Positions 63,883-64,000 of a stretch of DNA of 64,000 nt are shown piece by piece. Numbering within the stretch: position 1 is the stretch's first letter; the number at the start of each line of letters is the position of its first letter. The notes beneath the pieces are model-generated. The model saw only the letters and a list, made by a program, of their open reading frames with translations. It ran no database searches and was not told where the DNA came from. The DNA is taken from positions 3,658,001 through 3,722,000 of the forward strand of contig OZ241871.1 of assembly GCA_965202955.1 (NCBI GenBank), written 5' to 3'. Position numbers and translations under genes: made by a program. The DNA comes from Bin5 sp034422415. Lineage in GTDB: Bacteria > Chloroflexota > Anaerolineae > Caldilineales > Caldilineaceae.

Positions 63883-64000
63883 TTGCTCGCACATAAGCGT
63901 CTGTCCTTCGCCGCTCGACGCCGGCTTTTCTCTCTGGCCATGGCCCTGCCCGTGGCGGTTTACCTTCTTCTCGTTTTTGCCTATCCCATCGGCCAGGAAA
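63883..64000 (+). CDS. Importer H: permease, MalF type, cut by window edge
   Basis: The frame from a TTG at 63883, preceded by AAGAGG, encodes a basic N-terminus (LAHKRLSFAARRRLF) and the first transmembrane helix (ALPVAVYLLLVFAYPI), then runs off the window. Helix sequence and position after a binding-protein gene match a MalF-type permease. The start codon is tentative. Confidence 0.75.
   Translation, partial: MLAHKRLSFAARRRLFSLAMALPVAVYLLLVFAYPIGQE

Overview
This is a GC-rich bacterial chromosome segment with 50 protein-coding genes, two of them cut by the window edges. I see no tRNA, rRNA, CRISPR array, transposase or phage gene. The style points to Chloroflexota (Caldilineaceae/Anaerolineae-like, possibly a marine or sponge-associated lineage). 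Evidence for this is the twin-arginine/lipobox solute-binding proteins with short Ala/Pro/Glu/Met linkers, the secreted proteins with long TPTPTATP-type linkers and SH3b domains, and the many carbohydrate ABC importers. The taxonomic assignment is inference. Promoters that can be read by eye are sigma70-like (TTGACA-N17-TATACT type).

Layout. 1-4.9 kb: truncated zinc alcohol dehydrogenase, an unusual Gfo/Idh oxidoreductase, a pncC/cinA-type amidohydrolase with a DUF6504-like partner, a membrane-anchored coiled-coil protein and rsmD. 4.97-8.4 kb: promoter, tandem glycine riboswitch, terminator and gcvP. 8.5-12 kb: ABC importer A. 12-21.8 kb: cyanophycinase-like peptidase, a concanavalin-like protein, four phytanoyl-CoA dioxygenase (PhyH) family enzymes, and a desaturase-Rieske fusion followed by a Gfo/Idh enzyme and a TIM-barrel isomerase. 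That trio resembles the rhizopine (mocDE/mocA/mocC) demethylation pathway.

20.9-51.9 kb: 26 consecutive genes on the minus strand. In order of transcription they are: inositol-1-phosphate synthase, a PfkB kinase, ABC importer F, Gfo/Idh, a PEP-mutase/isocitrate-lyase family enzyme, an orphan binding protein (E), a Dpp-type importer (D), three paralogous five-bladed-propeller (GH32/43-like) proteins, permease pair C, a DeoC-like aldolase, Gfo/Idh, ABC importer B, an AtuA (DUF1446) pair, a GMC oxidoreductase, an epimerase and a PhyH enzyme. This reads as a polyol/glycoside uptake and oxidation island.

52.3-64 kb (plus strand): two PhyH enzymes, two secreted paralogues with the same N-terminal half but unrelated C-terminal domains, ABC importer G, two more PhyH enzymes and the start of importer H.

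Three themes recur. (1) There are eight PhyH-type Fe(II)/2-oxoglutarate dioxygenases next to sugar importers and sugar oxidoreductases. (2) There are seven importer modules and a lone binding protein but not one ABC ATPase, so shared ATPases encoded elsewhere are implied. (3) At every binding-protein-to-permease boundary there is an inverted repeat, five of them strong, which probably sets unequal expression of binding protein and permease.
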